Assembly: GCA_945877525.1 (NCBI GenBank)
Contig: CAMDVP010000043.1
Span: 1-15,681 of the forward strand
Length of the DNA: 15,681 bases
Source of the DNA: an uncultured Clostridia bacterium
GTDB lineage: Bacteria > Bacillota > Clostridia > Christensenellales > Aristaeellaceae
Direction: 5' to 3'
The notes under the pieces were generated by a model, which saw only the letters and a program-made list of their open reading frames with translations, was not told the origin of the DNA and ran no database searches. How positions within the stretch are numbered: position 1 is the stretch's first letter; every line of letters starts with the position of its first letter. Made by a program: the position numbers and the translations under genes. This document shows positions 1-8,479 of the stretch, in pieces.

Positions 1-1559
1 CCACCCCAGAGGGCGCAAGGGACTATCTGGTGCCCAGCCGCGTGCATCCCGGCACGTTCTATGCCCTGCCCCAGAGCCCGCAAATCTTCAAGCAGCTGCT
101 GATGGTGGGCGGCATTGACCGGTATTATCAGGTGGCCCGGTGCTTCCGGGACGAGGACCTGCGCGCCGACCGCCAGCCGGAGTTCACCCAGGTGGATATG
201 GAGATGTCCTTTGTGGACCAGGAGGATATTCTGCGTCACCTGGAAAAGCTGTTCAAGCATGTTTTTGCCGGCACCATGGGGCGGGAAGTTGACTACGATT
301 TCCCACGCCTGACGTGGCAGGAAAGCATGAATCTCTACGGCTGCGACAAGCCTGATCTGCGCTTCGGCATGCCCATCCGGGATGTGACGGCGCTGGCTTC
401 TCGCTGCTCCTTCTCCGTGTTCCGCAAGGTGGCGGATATGGGCGGCAAGGTGCGTGCCCTCAACTGCAAGGGCTGCGCGGAGAAATTTACCCGCACCACC
501 ATCGAAAACCTGACCGACCATGCCCTCAAGTGCGGAGCCAAGGGCATGGCATGGATTCTCATCCATGAGAACGGCGAGATCAATTCCATCCTCCAGAAAT
601 ACTTCACCCGCGACCAGTGGGCCGAGCTGCTCCGGGCGCTGGACGCGGAGGACGGCGACTTCATCCTGTTCTGCGCGGACAAGTTCGACGTGGTTTGCCG
701 CACCCTGTGCGCCCTGCGGCTGGAGGTGGGCGACATGCTGGGCCTGCGCAGAAAGGACGACTTCCGCTTCTGCTTCGTGACGGACTTCCCGCAGTTTGAG
801 TGGTCGGAGGAGGAAGGACGCTATCTGGCCATGCACCACCCCTTCACCATGCCCTATGAGGAGGACCTGCAGTACCTGCTGACCGATCCCGGGCGGGTGC
901 GCTCCCAGGCGTATGACGTGGTGCTTAACGGCGTGGAGCTGGGCAGCGGCTCCATCCGCATCCATCGAAGCGATGTGCAGGCGCTGATGTTCAAGGCCCT
1001 GGGCTTCACCGAGGAAAGCGCCCGGCAGCGCTTCGGCTTTTTGATCGACGCCTTCCAGTATGGCACGCCGCCCCACGGCGGATTTGCCTTCGGCCTGGAC
1101 AGGCTGGTGATGCTGCTGCTGGGCGCGGACAGCCTGCGGGATGTGATTGCCTTCCCCAAGGTGCGCGACGCCTCCGACCTGATGACCGGCGCGCCGGATT
1201 ATGTGGACGCGGAGCAGCTGGAGGTGCTGAAGCTGGGCGTGGCCGCGGGAAGCGAGGAGCGACGCCCTGTGGCGAAGAAGCCTGTCATGGCGGTGAAGCA
1301 GGTGGCCGAGCTGGCCAAGCTGGCGCTCTCCCCCGAGGAAGAGGAGCGTATGGCCGGGGAGATGGCGGGTATTCTGTCCTTTGCCCAGGCGCTATCCCAG
1401 GTGGACACCGAGGGCGTGCCCATGACCGCCCATGTGATCCCCACGGAAAACGTGCTGCGGGAGGATGTGCCGGCGCCGTCCTTTGGCAGGGAGCTGCTGC
1501 TGGCCAACGCCCCCACCCGCACGGACAGCTGCGTGACCGTGCCCAAAACCTTTGAGTAA
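1..1559 (+). CDS. aspS/gatC: Aspartyl-tRNA synthetase (C-terminal part) fused to GatC; 5' end outside window
   Basis: Class II AspRS charges tRNA with aspartate in the cytoplasm. GatC is the small subunit of the GatCAB amidotransferase that converts Asp-tRNA(Asn) or Glu-tRNA(Gln) to the amide. The gene is open from base 3, beginning TPEGARDYLVPSR, a conserved AspRS segment, so the anticodon-binding domain lies upstream of the window. Class II motif 2 (FRDEDLRADRQPEF) starts at base 144. The bacterial GAD insertion follows, and motif 3 (GFAFGLDRL) lies at about 1080-1106. The usual AspRS ending (DLMTGAP, then a short helix) is followed without a stop by a lysine/arginine-rich linker. A full GatC of about 90 residues then runs from Met at 1287 (MAVKQVAELAKLAL) through DTEGV, NVLRED and VPKTFE to TAA at 1557. 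I see no good ribosome binding site before 1287; the nearest AGGAG is 27 bases upstream. A true fusion is therefore likelier than two separately translated genes. AspS-GatC fusions are, from memory, already annotated in some bacteria. Confidence 0.95.
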   Translation, partial: TPEGARDYLVPSRVHPGTFYALPQSPQIFKQLLMVGGIDRYYQVARCFRDEDLRADRQPEFTQVDMEMSFVDQEDILRHLEKLFKHVFAGTMGREVDYDFPRLTWQESMNLYGCDKPDLRFGMPIRDVTALASRCSFSVFRKVADMGGKVRALNCKGCAEKFTRTTIENLTDHALKCGAKGMAWILIHENGEINSILQKYFTRDQWAELLRALDAEDGDFILFCADKFDVVCRTLCALRLEVGDMLGLRRKDDFRFCFVTDFPQFEWSEEEGRYLAMHHPFTMPYEEDLQYLLTDPGRVRSQAYDVVLNGVELGSGSIRIHRSDVQALMFKALGFTEESARQRFGFLIDAFQYGTPPHGGFAFGLDRLVMLLLGADSLRDVIAFPKVRDASDLMTGAPDYVDAEQLEVLKLGVAAGSEERRPVAKKPVMAVKQVAELAKLALSPEEEERMAGEMAGILSFAQALSQVDTEGVPMTAHVIPTENVLREDVPAPSFGRELLLANAPTRTDSCVTVPKTFE

Positions 1560-1572
1560 GGAGGAACAGGCC

Positions 1573-3033
1573 ATGAGCATGATTGATATGACGCTGGCCC
1601 AGCTGGCGGACGGACTGCGGCAGGGCGAAATGTCCTCCGTGGAGATTACAAGGGCGTATCTGGACAGGATCGGTCAAACGGAGAAAAAGGTGGGCGCGTA
1701 CATCACCCTGACTCCGGAGATGGCACTAAGTCAGGCCGAGGCGGCCGATCGGGCACGGCAAAGCGGTGAGACGGTGCATCCCCTGTGCGGCGTGCCGGTG
1801 GCGGTGAAGGACAACATCTGCGTGGAGGGTGTGAAAACCACCTGCGCTTCCAGAATGCTGGAGGACTTTGTGCCGCCGTACAGCGCCACGGTGTGGGAAA
1901 AGCTCAGCGCGGCAGGATGCGTGCTGCTGGGCAAGACGAACCTGGACGAGTTCGCCATGGGCTCCACCACGGAGAACAGCGCCTTCCACCTGACCCATAA
2001 TCCCCGCAACCTGGCCCATGTGCCGGGAGGCTCCTCCGGCGGCAGCGCGGCCTGCGTGGCGGCGGCGGAAACGCCCTTCGCCCTGGGCAGCGATACCGGC
2101 GGCTCCATTCGTCAGCCCGCGGCCTTCTGCGGCGTGGTGGGCATGAAGCCCACCTACGGCATGGTCAGCCGCTACGGACTGGTGGCCTTCGCTTCATCGC
2201 TGGATCAAATCGGCCCCATGACGAAAACCGTCCGGGACAACGCCCTGGCCCTTGACCTGCTGGCAGGCTACGATCGGCGGGACACCACCTCCGTCAAGCG
2301 GGGATACACTCCCATGGGCCGGGACATCGGCAGGGGTGTGAAGGGACTGACCATCGGCCTGCCCCGGCAGATGTTTGCCGAGGGGCTGTCCGACGGGGTG
2401 CGCAGGGCGGTGACCCACGCGGCCAAAGTGCTGGAAGGCTTGGGCGCGACGGTGAAGGAGATCGACCTGCCCTCCCTGGAATACGCCCTACCGGCGTACT
2501 ATGTGCTGTCCAGCGCGGAGGCTTCCTCCAACCTGGCGCGCTTCGACGGCGTGCGCTATGGCCACCGTGCCGCGGAATACGCCGATCTGGAGGAACTGTA
2601 TGTGAAGAGCCGCAGCGAGGGCTTCGGCCCGGAGGTGAAGCGCCGCATCCTGCTGGGCACCTACACCCTTTCCGCCGGATATTTCGACGCATATTACAAA
2701 AAGGCCCTGCAGGTGCGCACGCTGGTGATCCGCGACTTCGACCGCGCCTTTGAGGATTTCGATGCGCTGCTGGGCCCCGTGGCCCCCACCACGGCCTACC
2801 GTATTGGGGAGAAATCCATGTCGCCCATGGAGATGTACCTGGGGGACGTGCATACCGTTCCGGTGAACATCGCGGGCATTCCGGCCCTGTCCATGCCCTG
2901 TGGCGCGGATGAAAACGGCCTGCCCGTGGGCCTGCAGCTGATGGGCAAAACCTTCTCCGAGCCCATGCTGTACCGCATTGGCGGCGCGCTGGAGGAAGCG
3001 CTTGGCTGCACCTGGAAGGAGGCGACGCTGTGA
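1573..3033 (+). CDS. gatA: Asp-tRNA(Asn)/Glu-tRNA(Gln) amidotransferase subunit A
   Basis: This is the glutaminase subunit of GatCAB. It releases ammonia from glutamine for transfer to mischarged Asp-tRNA(Asn) or Glu-tRNA(Gln). The amidase signature is intact, with a Ser-cisSer-Lys triad at Lys79 (AVKDNICVEG), Ser154 (GGSSGGSAA) and Ser178 (DTGGSIRQPAAF). These match the numbering known for bacterial GatA. The length of 486 residues is normal for the family. I place the start at ATG 1573, eight bases after AAGGAGG (1558-1564), rather than at the in-frame TTG at 1552, which overlaps the end of the upstream gene. The Shine-Dalgarno sequence overlaps the TAA of the aspS-gatC gene, so the two are probably translationally coupled. 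The substrate-binding C-terminal half, including the PVNIAGIPALSMPCG segment, is also typical of GatA. Nothing in the gene looks truncated or damaged. Confidence 0.97.
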   Translation: MSMIDMTLAQLADGLRQGEMSSVEITRAYLDRIGQTEKKVGAYITLTPEMALSQAEAADRARQSGETVHPLCGVPVAVKDNICVEGVKTTCASRMLEDFVPPYSATVWEKLSAAGCVLLGKTNLDEFAMGSTTENSAFHLTHNPRNLAHVPGGSSGGSAACVAAAETPFALGSDTGGSIRQPAAFCGVVGMKPTYGMVSRYGLVAFASSLDQIGPMTKTVRDNALALDLLAGYDRRDTTSVKRGYTPMGRDIGRGVKGLTIGLPRQMFAEGLSDGVRRAVTHAAKVLEGLGATVKEIDLPSLEYALPAYYVLSSAEASSNLARFDGVRYGHRAAEYADLEELYVKSRSEGFGPEVKRRILLGTYTLSAGYFDAYYKKALQVRTLVIRDFDRAFEDFDALLGPVAPTTAYRIGEKSMSPMEMYLGDVHTVPVNIAGIPALSMPCGADENGLPVGLQLMGKTFSEPMLYRIGGALEEALGCTWKEATL

Positions 3034-4472
3034 TGGCTGAATGGAAGATGATCGACGGATATGAAATGGTGATCGGTCTGGAGGTACATGTGGAGCTGAA
3101 GACCAGGACAAAGATCTTCTGCTCCTGCTCCACTGCCTTCGGCGCTGAACCCAACACTCAGTGCTGCCCGGTATGCATGGGCTTTCCCGGCACCCTGCCG
3201 GTGCTCAACGAGCAGGTGGTGCATTATGCCGTGCTGGCGGGTCTGGCCACCGACTGCACCATCGCCCGCTATTCCAAGCAGGATAGGAAGAACTACTTCT
3301 ACCCCGACCTGCCCAAGGCGTATCAAATCAGCCAGTACGACCTGCCCCTGTGCGTGAACGGCCATCTCACGGTGGAAACCTCCCAGGGGGAAAAGCGCAT
3401 TGGGATTACCCGCATCCACATCGAGGAGGACGCAGGCAAGCTGGTGCATGACCCGGAGAAGGGTACGCTGATTGACTGCAACCGCTGCGGCGTTCCGCTG
3501 ATTGAAATCGTGTCCGAGCCGGACATTCGCACGCCCCAGGAGGCTGTGGCATACCTGCAGAAGCTGAAGGCCGTCATTGCCTATACGGGCATCAGCGACT
3601 GCCGGATGCAGGAGGGCTCGCTGCGCTGCGATGTGAACCTGTCCATCCACAAGCCCGGGGAGCCCTTCGGCACCCGCACGGAGATGAAGAATCTGAACAG
3701 CTTCCAGTCGGTACAGCGGGCCATCGAGGAGGAGTACCGCCGTCAGGTGGAGGCCGTGCGCAAGGGCGAAGAAATTGTGCAGGAGACCCGCCGCTTCGAC
3801 CAGACCTCCGGCAAGACCTCATCCATGCGGCGCAAGGAAAACGCTAACGACTACCGCTATTTCCCCGACCCTGATCTGGCCCCCATCGTGCTGGCACCGG
3901 ATCTGGTGGAAAAATGGAAGGCGGAACTGCCCATGCTGCCAGACGCCCGCAAGGCGGCCTACATGAGCGACTATGGCCTGACGGGCTATGCCGCCGAGCA
4001 GCTGGTGAGCGACAAGGCCCTGGCGGATTACTTCGAGGCGGCGGCGAAATCCACCACCGCACCGAAAACGGCGGCCAACCTGATGATCACCGAGGTGTTC
4101 CGCCTGCTGGAGGGCGAGGGCGCGGTGATTCCCATTGCGCCTGAGCACCTGGGCAAGGTGGCCGAGTTGGCGGAAACAGGGGCCATCAACAGCGGCGCGG
4201 CCAAGAAGGTCATCGCCGCCCTGTGGACGCATGACGAGGAGCCTGAGGACTATGTGGCGCGGGCAGGGCTGCGCCAGGAAAGCGACGAAGGTGTGCTGCG
4301 GGGCTATGTGCGCCGGGCCATGGAGGAGCATCCCGACATGGTGGAAAGCTACCATCGCGGCAAAGTGAATCTGGGCAAGGCCCTGATGGGCGCGGCCATG
4401 AGCCTGAGCGCGGGCCGGGCAAATCCGGTGGCGCTGCAGCGCCTGATGGACGAAGCCCTTCAGCAGAAATAA
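3033..4472 (+). CDS. gatB: Asp-tRNA(Asn)/Glu-tRNA(Gln) amidotransferase subunit B
   Basis: GatB is the kinase/transamidase subunit. It activates the mischarged Asp or Glu on the tRNA with ATP and accepts ammonia channelled from GatA. The N-terminus carries the GatB hallmark VIGLEVHVEL. A zinc-type cysteine cluster follows (FCSCSTAFG and QCCPVCMGFPG), then FYPDLPKAYQISQYD and the TEMKNLNSF block. The C-terminal third (from about residue 330) matches the helical YqeY-like tail that contacts tRNA. The start ATG at 3033 overlaps the gatA stop TGA by one base and lies ten bases after AAGGAGG (3016-3022). GTG at 3030 would be an alternative, adding one residue. At 479 residues the length is standard. 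No terminator is visible after the stop, so read-through into the downstream SH3b genes is possible. Confidence 0.97.
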   Translation: MAEWKMIDGYEMVIGLEVHVELKTRTKIFCSCSTAFGAEPNTQCCPVCMGFPGTLPVLNEQVVHYAVLAGLATDCTIARYSKQDRKNYFYPDLPKAYQISQYDLPLCVNGHLTVETSQGEKRIGITRIHIEEDAGKLVHDPEKGTLIDCNRCGVPLIEIVSEPDIRTPQEAVAYLQKLKAVIAYTGISDCRMQEGSLRCDVNLSIHKPGEPFGTRTEMKNLNSFQSVQRAIEEEYRRQVEAVRKGEEIVQETRRFDQTSGKTSSMRRKENANDYRYFPDPDLAPIVLAPDLVEKWKAELPMLPDARKAAYMSDYGLTGYAAEQLVSDKALADYFEAAAKSTTAPKTAANLMITEVFRLLEGEGAVIPIAPEHLGKVAELAETGAINSGAAKKVIAALWTHDEEPEDYVARAGLRQESDEGVLRGYVRRAMEEHPDMVESYHRGKVNLGKALMGAAMSLSAGRANPVALQRLMDEALQQK

Positions 4473-4544
4473 TCACAGTCCGGGAAGAAAGACAGATGCG
4501 GATACGTTGAATGGGCAGAGCATCCATAAGAGGAGGAAACTGCC

Positions 4545-5387
4545 ATGAGACGCTTCGCATCTGTTTTTCTGTGGCTGCTGCTTCTGCCGGTGGTGGCCAT
4601 GGCGGACGGTACGCGCTTTCCCGAGGACACCTGGGCGGTGGTGAGTAATCCAAGCGCCGCAGATTGCCTGAACCTGCGGGAGCATCCCTGGCAGGACAGC
4701 GCATCCCTGGGCAAGTATTACAACGGGACGCAGGTGCTCCTGGTGGCGGAATACGAGGATTCGCCGGACTGGGTGTATGTGCAGGTGGGGCAGGGCGCAG
4801 GCAGCGCCGAGGGCTTCATGATGAAGCGGTATCTGTGCATGAATCCCGCGGAGGAAGCGGTGCTGCCGGTGAACCCCATACGCACCCTGCGGGGGGACGC
4901 GGCGCTGTGCAGCCTGCGCTCCACGGGGGAAGTGCGGGAAACCCTGACGCTTTTGCCTGCGGGCGCACAGGTGACCGTGCTGGGCTATACGAACAACTAC
5001 CTGCATGTATCGGCAGGAAGCCGTGTGGGCTATCTGCGGACGGATGCGGTGGAGGATGGACAGACCGCAACGCTTGTGTGCTTTGAGGGACTGGTGAAGG
5101 ATTACGTCACCATTGCTTCCCTGGAAGAGGCAGAGGACGGTTGGCTTGTGCGGATCACCGCCGTCTACGACTGGCAGATGGAGCCGGAGCATCGCCTTAT
5201 GGCATGGCAGGTGCATGTGGACGGACAATACGCGGGGGATGCGGCGCAGACGGACGATCCGGCGCTGTTCCTGCTGAAGCTGCCCCAGGGGGCGGCCATA
5301 CCCGGACAGATCAGCCTGACCCCAGTGCTGGAGGCCGAGGGACCCAGCGGCCGCGACACGATTACCCTGACGATTCGGATGGATTAA
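4545..5387 (+). CDS. Secreted protein with two SH3b-like domains
   Basis: The 280-residue protein begins with a clear Sec signal peptide: MRR, a hydrophobic run to about residue 19, and likely cleavage after AMA at residue 20. Residues about 30-97 look like a bacterial SH3 domain of the NLRExP type (CLNLREHPW, LGKYYNGTQV, DWVYVQV, EGFM). Residues about 111-170 are a second, more diverged SH3-like repeat (SLRSTGE, LPAGAQVTVLGY, VGYLRTDAV). The remaining 110 residues appear all-beta and I do not recognise them. Bacterial SH3b domains usually bind cell wall or peptide ligands. I see no catalytic domain, so the role may be as a cell-envelope binding module. The start is supported by AGGAGG (4531-4536), eight bases before ATG. 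It sits 72 bases after gatB and 18 bases before another protein of similar type. Confidence 0.8.
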   Translation: MRRFASVFLWLLLLPVVAMADGTRFPEDTWAVVSNPSAADCLNLREHPWQDSASLGKYYNGTQVLLVAEYEDSPDWVYVQVGQGAGSAEGFMMKRYLCMNPAEEAVLPVNPIRTLRGDAALCSLRSTGEVRETLTLLPAGAQVTVLGYTNNYLHVSAGSRVGYLRTDAVEDGQTATLVCFEGLVKDYVTIASLEEAEDGWLVRITAVYDWQMEPEHRLMAWQVHVDGQYAGDAAQTDDPALFLLKLPQGAAIPGQISLTPVLEAEGPSGRDTITLTIRMD

Positions 5388-5405
5388 CACAAGGGAGGAT
5401 TGAAC

Positions 5406-6971
5406 ATGAAAAAACGGTGGATGGGACTATTCCTGCTTGCGGCGCTGTTGATGACATGCTTTACGGCGTTGGCGGGGGATATGCTGCCCAAGGAAATATC
5501 CGCCTTCGTGGCAGGCCCGGGTTTTGAGGGCTGCGAGGTGCTGAGCTGGGTGCAGCTGGAGGGTCACGGCAAGGACGACTGCTGCTTTGTGCTGCTGCGG
5601 AACACGCAGGGGACGAACATCCTGCACCAGTTCAAGCAGGTGGACGGGGTATGGAAAACACAGTTCTGCACAGATGACGCCGTGCCCCAGACGGATCACG
5701 CAGTATATCTGACGCTGGCGGAGTCGGGCGAGGAATGGCCCACGGACGATCCGTTCACCCAGCCGCAGCTTTCGGTGCAGCAGTTGGACGAAACCGGGGA
5801 ATACCCGGAGCTGTGCATCACCTTCGAGCTGCAGGGCGGGAAGTGGCTTTTGCACCGGGTCTGGAGTTATCTGGATTACGACAGCATGCTGATCACAGCG
5901 GAGGGCATATCCTACTATACGGATCTGGAAAGCAGCCGCATTGCCGGCACGGCCAGGGGAACGATTCAGCGGGATCTGGAATACTTCACTCTTCGGAACC
6001 TGCCCAAAACGCTGAAGGCCGCCCGGGCCAAGCTGACAGAGGCCCCCGACCTGCCTGCCTCGGCGGAGCTGACGGCGCAGGAAATCAAGTTCACCGGCGG
6101 GCTGAATTATGCCGTGTATTCCGCGCCGGACAAGAAGTCCCTTCGCGGGGGAAACGGCAAGGCCAAGGTGTCCACCAACGGGTGGATTCAGGTGTTCGGG
6201 CAGGAGGACGACTGGATTCTGATTCAGTATTCCATCGACAGCGGGCACTACCGTTTCGGCTACATTCCCGCCAAAGCCCTGCCGAAGAAGGCGAAGGTAC
6301 CGCAGCTGGATTTCCATCAGACAAAGGCTTACACCCAGTGCACGACAGTGGTGACGGATGATCCGCTGTATTCCTGCGCGCCCCTGACGACCCTGCAGGA
6401 CGGAACCGAGGTGACCTGGCTGGCGACCCTGGGAGAGGATGCCTACATCGAATGCTCCGAGGGAGAATATTTCCGCGGCTTTGTGCCGGTCAGCAGCCTG
6501 TCCACCGAGCAGCCTGCCCATGATTTCGCACGGTACACCAACAAAAAGGGAGAAGTGTTTGACCTCTTCACCATCACCAAAATGCACTACGGGGCCGACC
6601 ATCGGGTGACGGCGGTGACGGGCAGCTATGAGCGCATGGTGCTGGGCGATGATTGCTACGAGCCGGACAGCGCCCCGGAGTCGGAAGTCACCTACCGGCT
6701 TGCGCCCGACTTTGAGGCATGGATGGTGCGGAGCATGACCGGCGACATCGATGACTATGTGCCGGTGACCGACCTGTATCAGTGGTACATCGACGCGTAC
6801 ATCGGCCGGGAGGGCTACGACGGGCATGAGCTGGTGTTCACGTGCGACCTGCCGGAGGATGACAGCCTGTGGAATTCCGGCGTGGACTTCTGGTTCGTTA
6901 CGACACAAATCGAACTGAACGATCAGGGCGAGATCCAGTACATGGAATATGTCTATGTACCCTGGGCCTGA
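5406..6971 (+). CDS. Secreted SH3b-like repeat protein with unknown N- and C-terminal domains
   Basis: The 521-residue protein has an N-terminal signal peptide (MKKRWMGLFLLAALL; probable cleavage after ALA near residue 24). Cys18 is not in a good lipobox, because the preceding residue is Thr. Residues about 25-225 form a domain I do not recognise; its sequence resembles the beta-rich, exported proteins often seen in gut clostridia. Residues about 230-295 look like an SH3b domain (YAVYSAPDKKSLRGG, WIQVFGQEDDWILIQYS, RFGYIPAKAL), and about 300-370 looks like a second. The last 150 residues are rich in acidic and aromatic residues and are also unassigned. ATG at 5406 follows AAGGGAGG (5391-5398) by seven bases; TTG at 5400 is a weaker alternative. 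It follows the other SH3b gene closely, likely in one transcript, and ends at a strong hairpin. Confidence 0.78.
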   Translation: MKKRWMGLFLLAALLMTCFTALAGDMLPKEISAFVAGPGFEGCEVLSWVQLEGHGKDDCCFVLLRNTQGTNILHQFKQVDGVWKTQFCTDDAVPQTDHAVYLTLAESGEEWPTDDPFTQPQLSVQQLDETGEYPELCITFELQGGKWLLHRVWSYLDYDSMLITAEGISYYTDLESSRIAGTARGTIQRDLEYFTLRNLPKTLKAARAKLTEAPDLPASAELTAQEIKFTGGLNYAVYSAPDKKSLRGGNGKAKVSTNGWIQVFGQEDDWILIQYSIDSGHYRFGYIPAKALPKKAKVPQLDFHQTKAYTQCTTVVTDDPLYSCAPLTTLQDGTEVTWLATLGEDAYIECSEGEYFRGFVPVSSLSTEQPAHDFARYTNKKGEVFDLFTITKMHYGADHRVTAVTGSYERMVLGDDCYEPDSAPESEVTYRLAPDFEAWMVRSMTGDIDDYVPVTDLYQWYIDAYIGREGYDGHELVFTCDLPEDDSLWNSGVDFWFVTTQIELNDQGEIQYMEYVYVPWA

Positions 6972-6977
6972 TACCAA

Positions 6978-7016
6978 AGCACAGCCGCCGGAGCTATTTG
7001 CCCCGGCGGCTGTGTT
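6978..7016. terminator. Bidirectional intrinsic-terminator-like hairpin between convergent genes
   Basis: A perfect 12-bp stem (CACAGCCGCCGG at 6980-6991 with CCGGCGGCTGTG at 7003-7014) encloses an 11-base loop. One wobble pair and one A-T pair extend it. It lies seven bases after the stop of the + strand SH3b gene and 13 bases after the stop of the - strand M20 gene, so it can serve both. The U-tracts are weak on both sides (TTG on +, CTTTGG on -). Confidence 0.75.
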
Positions 7017-7028
7017 GCGACTGCACCC

Positions 7029-8465
7029 TCAGCAGCTGCGGATGACGCGCTGGTAGAAGGCCACGGCGGTCTTGACGGTATCCAGGGGAATGCGCTCGTT
7101 GTTGCCGTGGATCATGCCGCGCTGCTCCTTGCTCAGCGCCATGGCGGAGAAACGGTATACATGGTCGCTGATGGGCCCGTAGTGCCGGGAATCGGAGCAG
7201 GCCAGCATCAGGTAGGGGGACACCACGGCCTCGGGCCAGGTGGCGCGGATGGCGCGCTCCAGCCGATGCCAGGGCTCATCGTCCGTGCGGCTGACGGGGG
7301 AGGGGCTCATGCCCGTGATCACATCCACGCGAATGCGCTTGTCCCCGCACAGCTTCTCCAGCCGCTGCTTCGCGCTCTCCACGGTTTCGCCGCAGATCAG
7401 CCGAAGGTTTGCGCCGACGGAGGCGTGGGGCGGCAGCACGTTGGAGGCGGCGCTGCCCTCCATCTGGGTGAAAGCCACGGTGGTGCGCACCAGGGCGTTC
7501 AGTTCGCCGCCGGACTTTTTGCAAATCAGGTTCAGCAGGGGCGCGAAGCACCACAGGTTGGCAAAAATCACCCGGTAAAGCAGCGTGGAGCGGCGGCCGA
7601 GAATATCGAACATCTGCGCCGCCGGGGGCGTAAGGGTGAAGGGAAAGGGATGGTTCTCGATCTTCGTTACCGCCTTAGCCAGCACACCAACGGGCGTGTG
7701 CGCCGGGGGCGTGGAGGCATGGCCGCCGGCGGTGTCGAGGGTCAGGCGCACATCCATGGGGCCCTTTTCGCCAATGCCGATGAGCGCGCAGGGCTGCGTG
7801 ACCCCGGGAAACACCTTCTCCACCACTGCGCCGCCCTCATCCAGCACAAAGGCGGGCTTCACACCACGTTCCGTCAGCAGCTTTACGATGGTGGGCGCGC
7901 CCTGGCCGGAGATCTCCTCGTCTCCGGCAAAGGCCAGGTACAGGTCGTTTGCCGGGGTGAAGCCTTGGGCGATCAGGTTGTCCGCGGCCTCCAGCACGCC
8001 AAGGAAGGTACCCTTGGTGTCCAGGGTACCGCGGCCCCACATTTCCCCGTTCTCGATGATGGCGTCAAAGGCGGGCTTGTCCCACAGTTCCTCGTTCACG
8101 GGCACCACGTCGTAGTGGGCCATCAGCACGCCGGGGGCGGCGTCCGAGCGGCCCTTCCAGCGGAACAGCAGGCTCCGCGGGCCGGGCTTTTCAAAGGCGC
8201 ACACCACATGCACATGGGGAAACAATTCCGGCAGAAGCGCTTCCAGCCGGGCGAACTCCTTCTCGTTCTCCAGGGCCTTGTCCCGGTAGGAAACGGTTTT
8301 GCAGCGGATGAGGGCCTGCAGGTCGCGCACGGCCTTGTCGCCGTCAAGAACTTCCTCAGAAGCGGACACGGGGGATTGCGCCTCCGGCCTGAAGGAAAGG
8401 GCGCGCAGCAACAGCACGGCGACGAACGCTATCAGCGCTGCCAGCAGTATCCAGACGATTATCAT
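7029..8465 (-). CDS. M20 family metallopeptidase, PM20D1/CPS1-like, membrane-anchored
   Basis: The 478-residue protein has one N-terminal transmembrane helix (residues about 2-22, no clear cleavage site) followed by an M20 zinc-peptidase fold. The metal and catalytic residues expected for the family are present. They are His117 and Asp119 (LMAHYDVVPV), the bridging Asp149 (GRGTLDTKG), Glu183-Glu184 (AGDEEISG), Asp209/Glu210 (LDEGG), and a C-terminal His453 (MIHGNNE). A lid/dimerisation insertion begins near GGHASTPP. This arrangement is closest to the PM20D1/yeast carboxypeptidase S branch, which cleaves small peptides or N-acyl amino acids; the substrate here is unknown. ATG at 8465 follows AAGGGA by about ten bases. 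It is the last gene of a three-gene operon, 14 bases after a membrane protein gene, which suggests that it processes a compound moved by that membrane pair. Confidence 0.9.
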   Translation of the reverse strand: MIIVWILLAALIAFVAVLLLRALSFRPEAQSPVSASEEVLDGDKAVRDLQALIRCKTVSYRDKALENEKEFARLEALLPELFPHVHVVCAFEKPGPRSLLFRWKGRSDAAPGVLMAHYDVVPVNEELWDKPAFDAIIENGEMWGRGTLDTKGTFLGVLEAADNLIAQGFTPANDLYLAFAGDEEISGQGAPTIVKLLTERGVKPAFVLDEGGAVVEKVFPGVTQPCALIGIGEKGPMDVRLTLDTAGGHASTPPAHTPVGVLAKAVTKIENHPFPFTLTPPAAQMFDILGRRSTLLYRVIFANLWCFAPLLNLICKKSGGELNALVRTTVAFTQMEGSAASNVLPPHASVGANLRLICGETVESAKQRLEKLCGDKRIRVDVITGMSPSPVSRTDDEPWHRLERAIRATWPEAVVSPYLMLACSDSRHYGPISDHVYRFSAMALSKEQRGMIHGNNERIPLDTVKTAVAFYQRVIRSC

Positions 8466-8479
8466 GGCATGACCATCCC

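Noticed and set aside
4473..4544. Possible promoter before the first SH3b gene (TTGAAT at about 4508)
   Set aside because: No -10 box lies at a 16-18 base distance; the nearest candidates are 12-14 bases away, too close.
5427..6977. Long - strand open frame of 516 codons opposite the larger SH3b gene
   Set aside because: It has no recognisable domain and the shadow-like His/Arg/Leu composition. The + strand frame has a signal peptide, a ribosome site and SH3b motifs.
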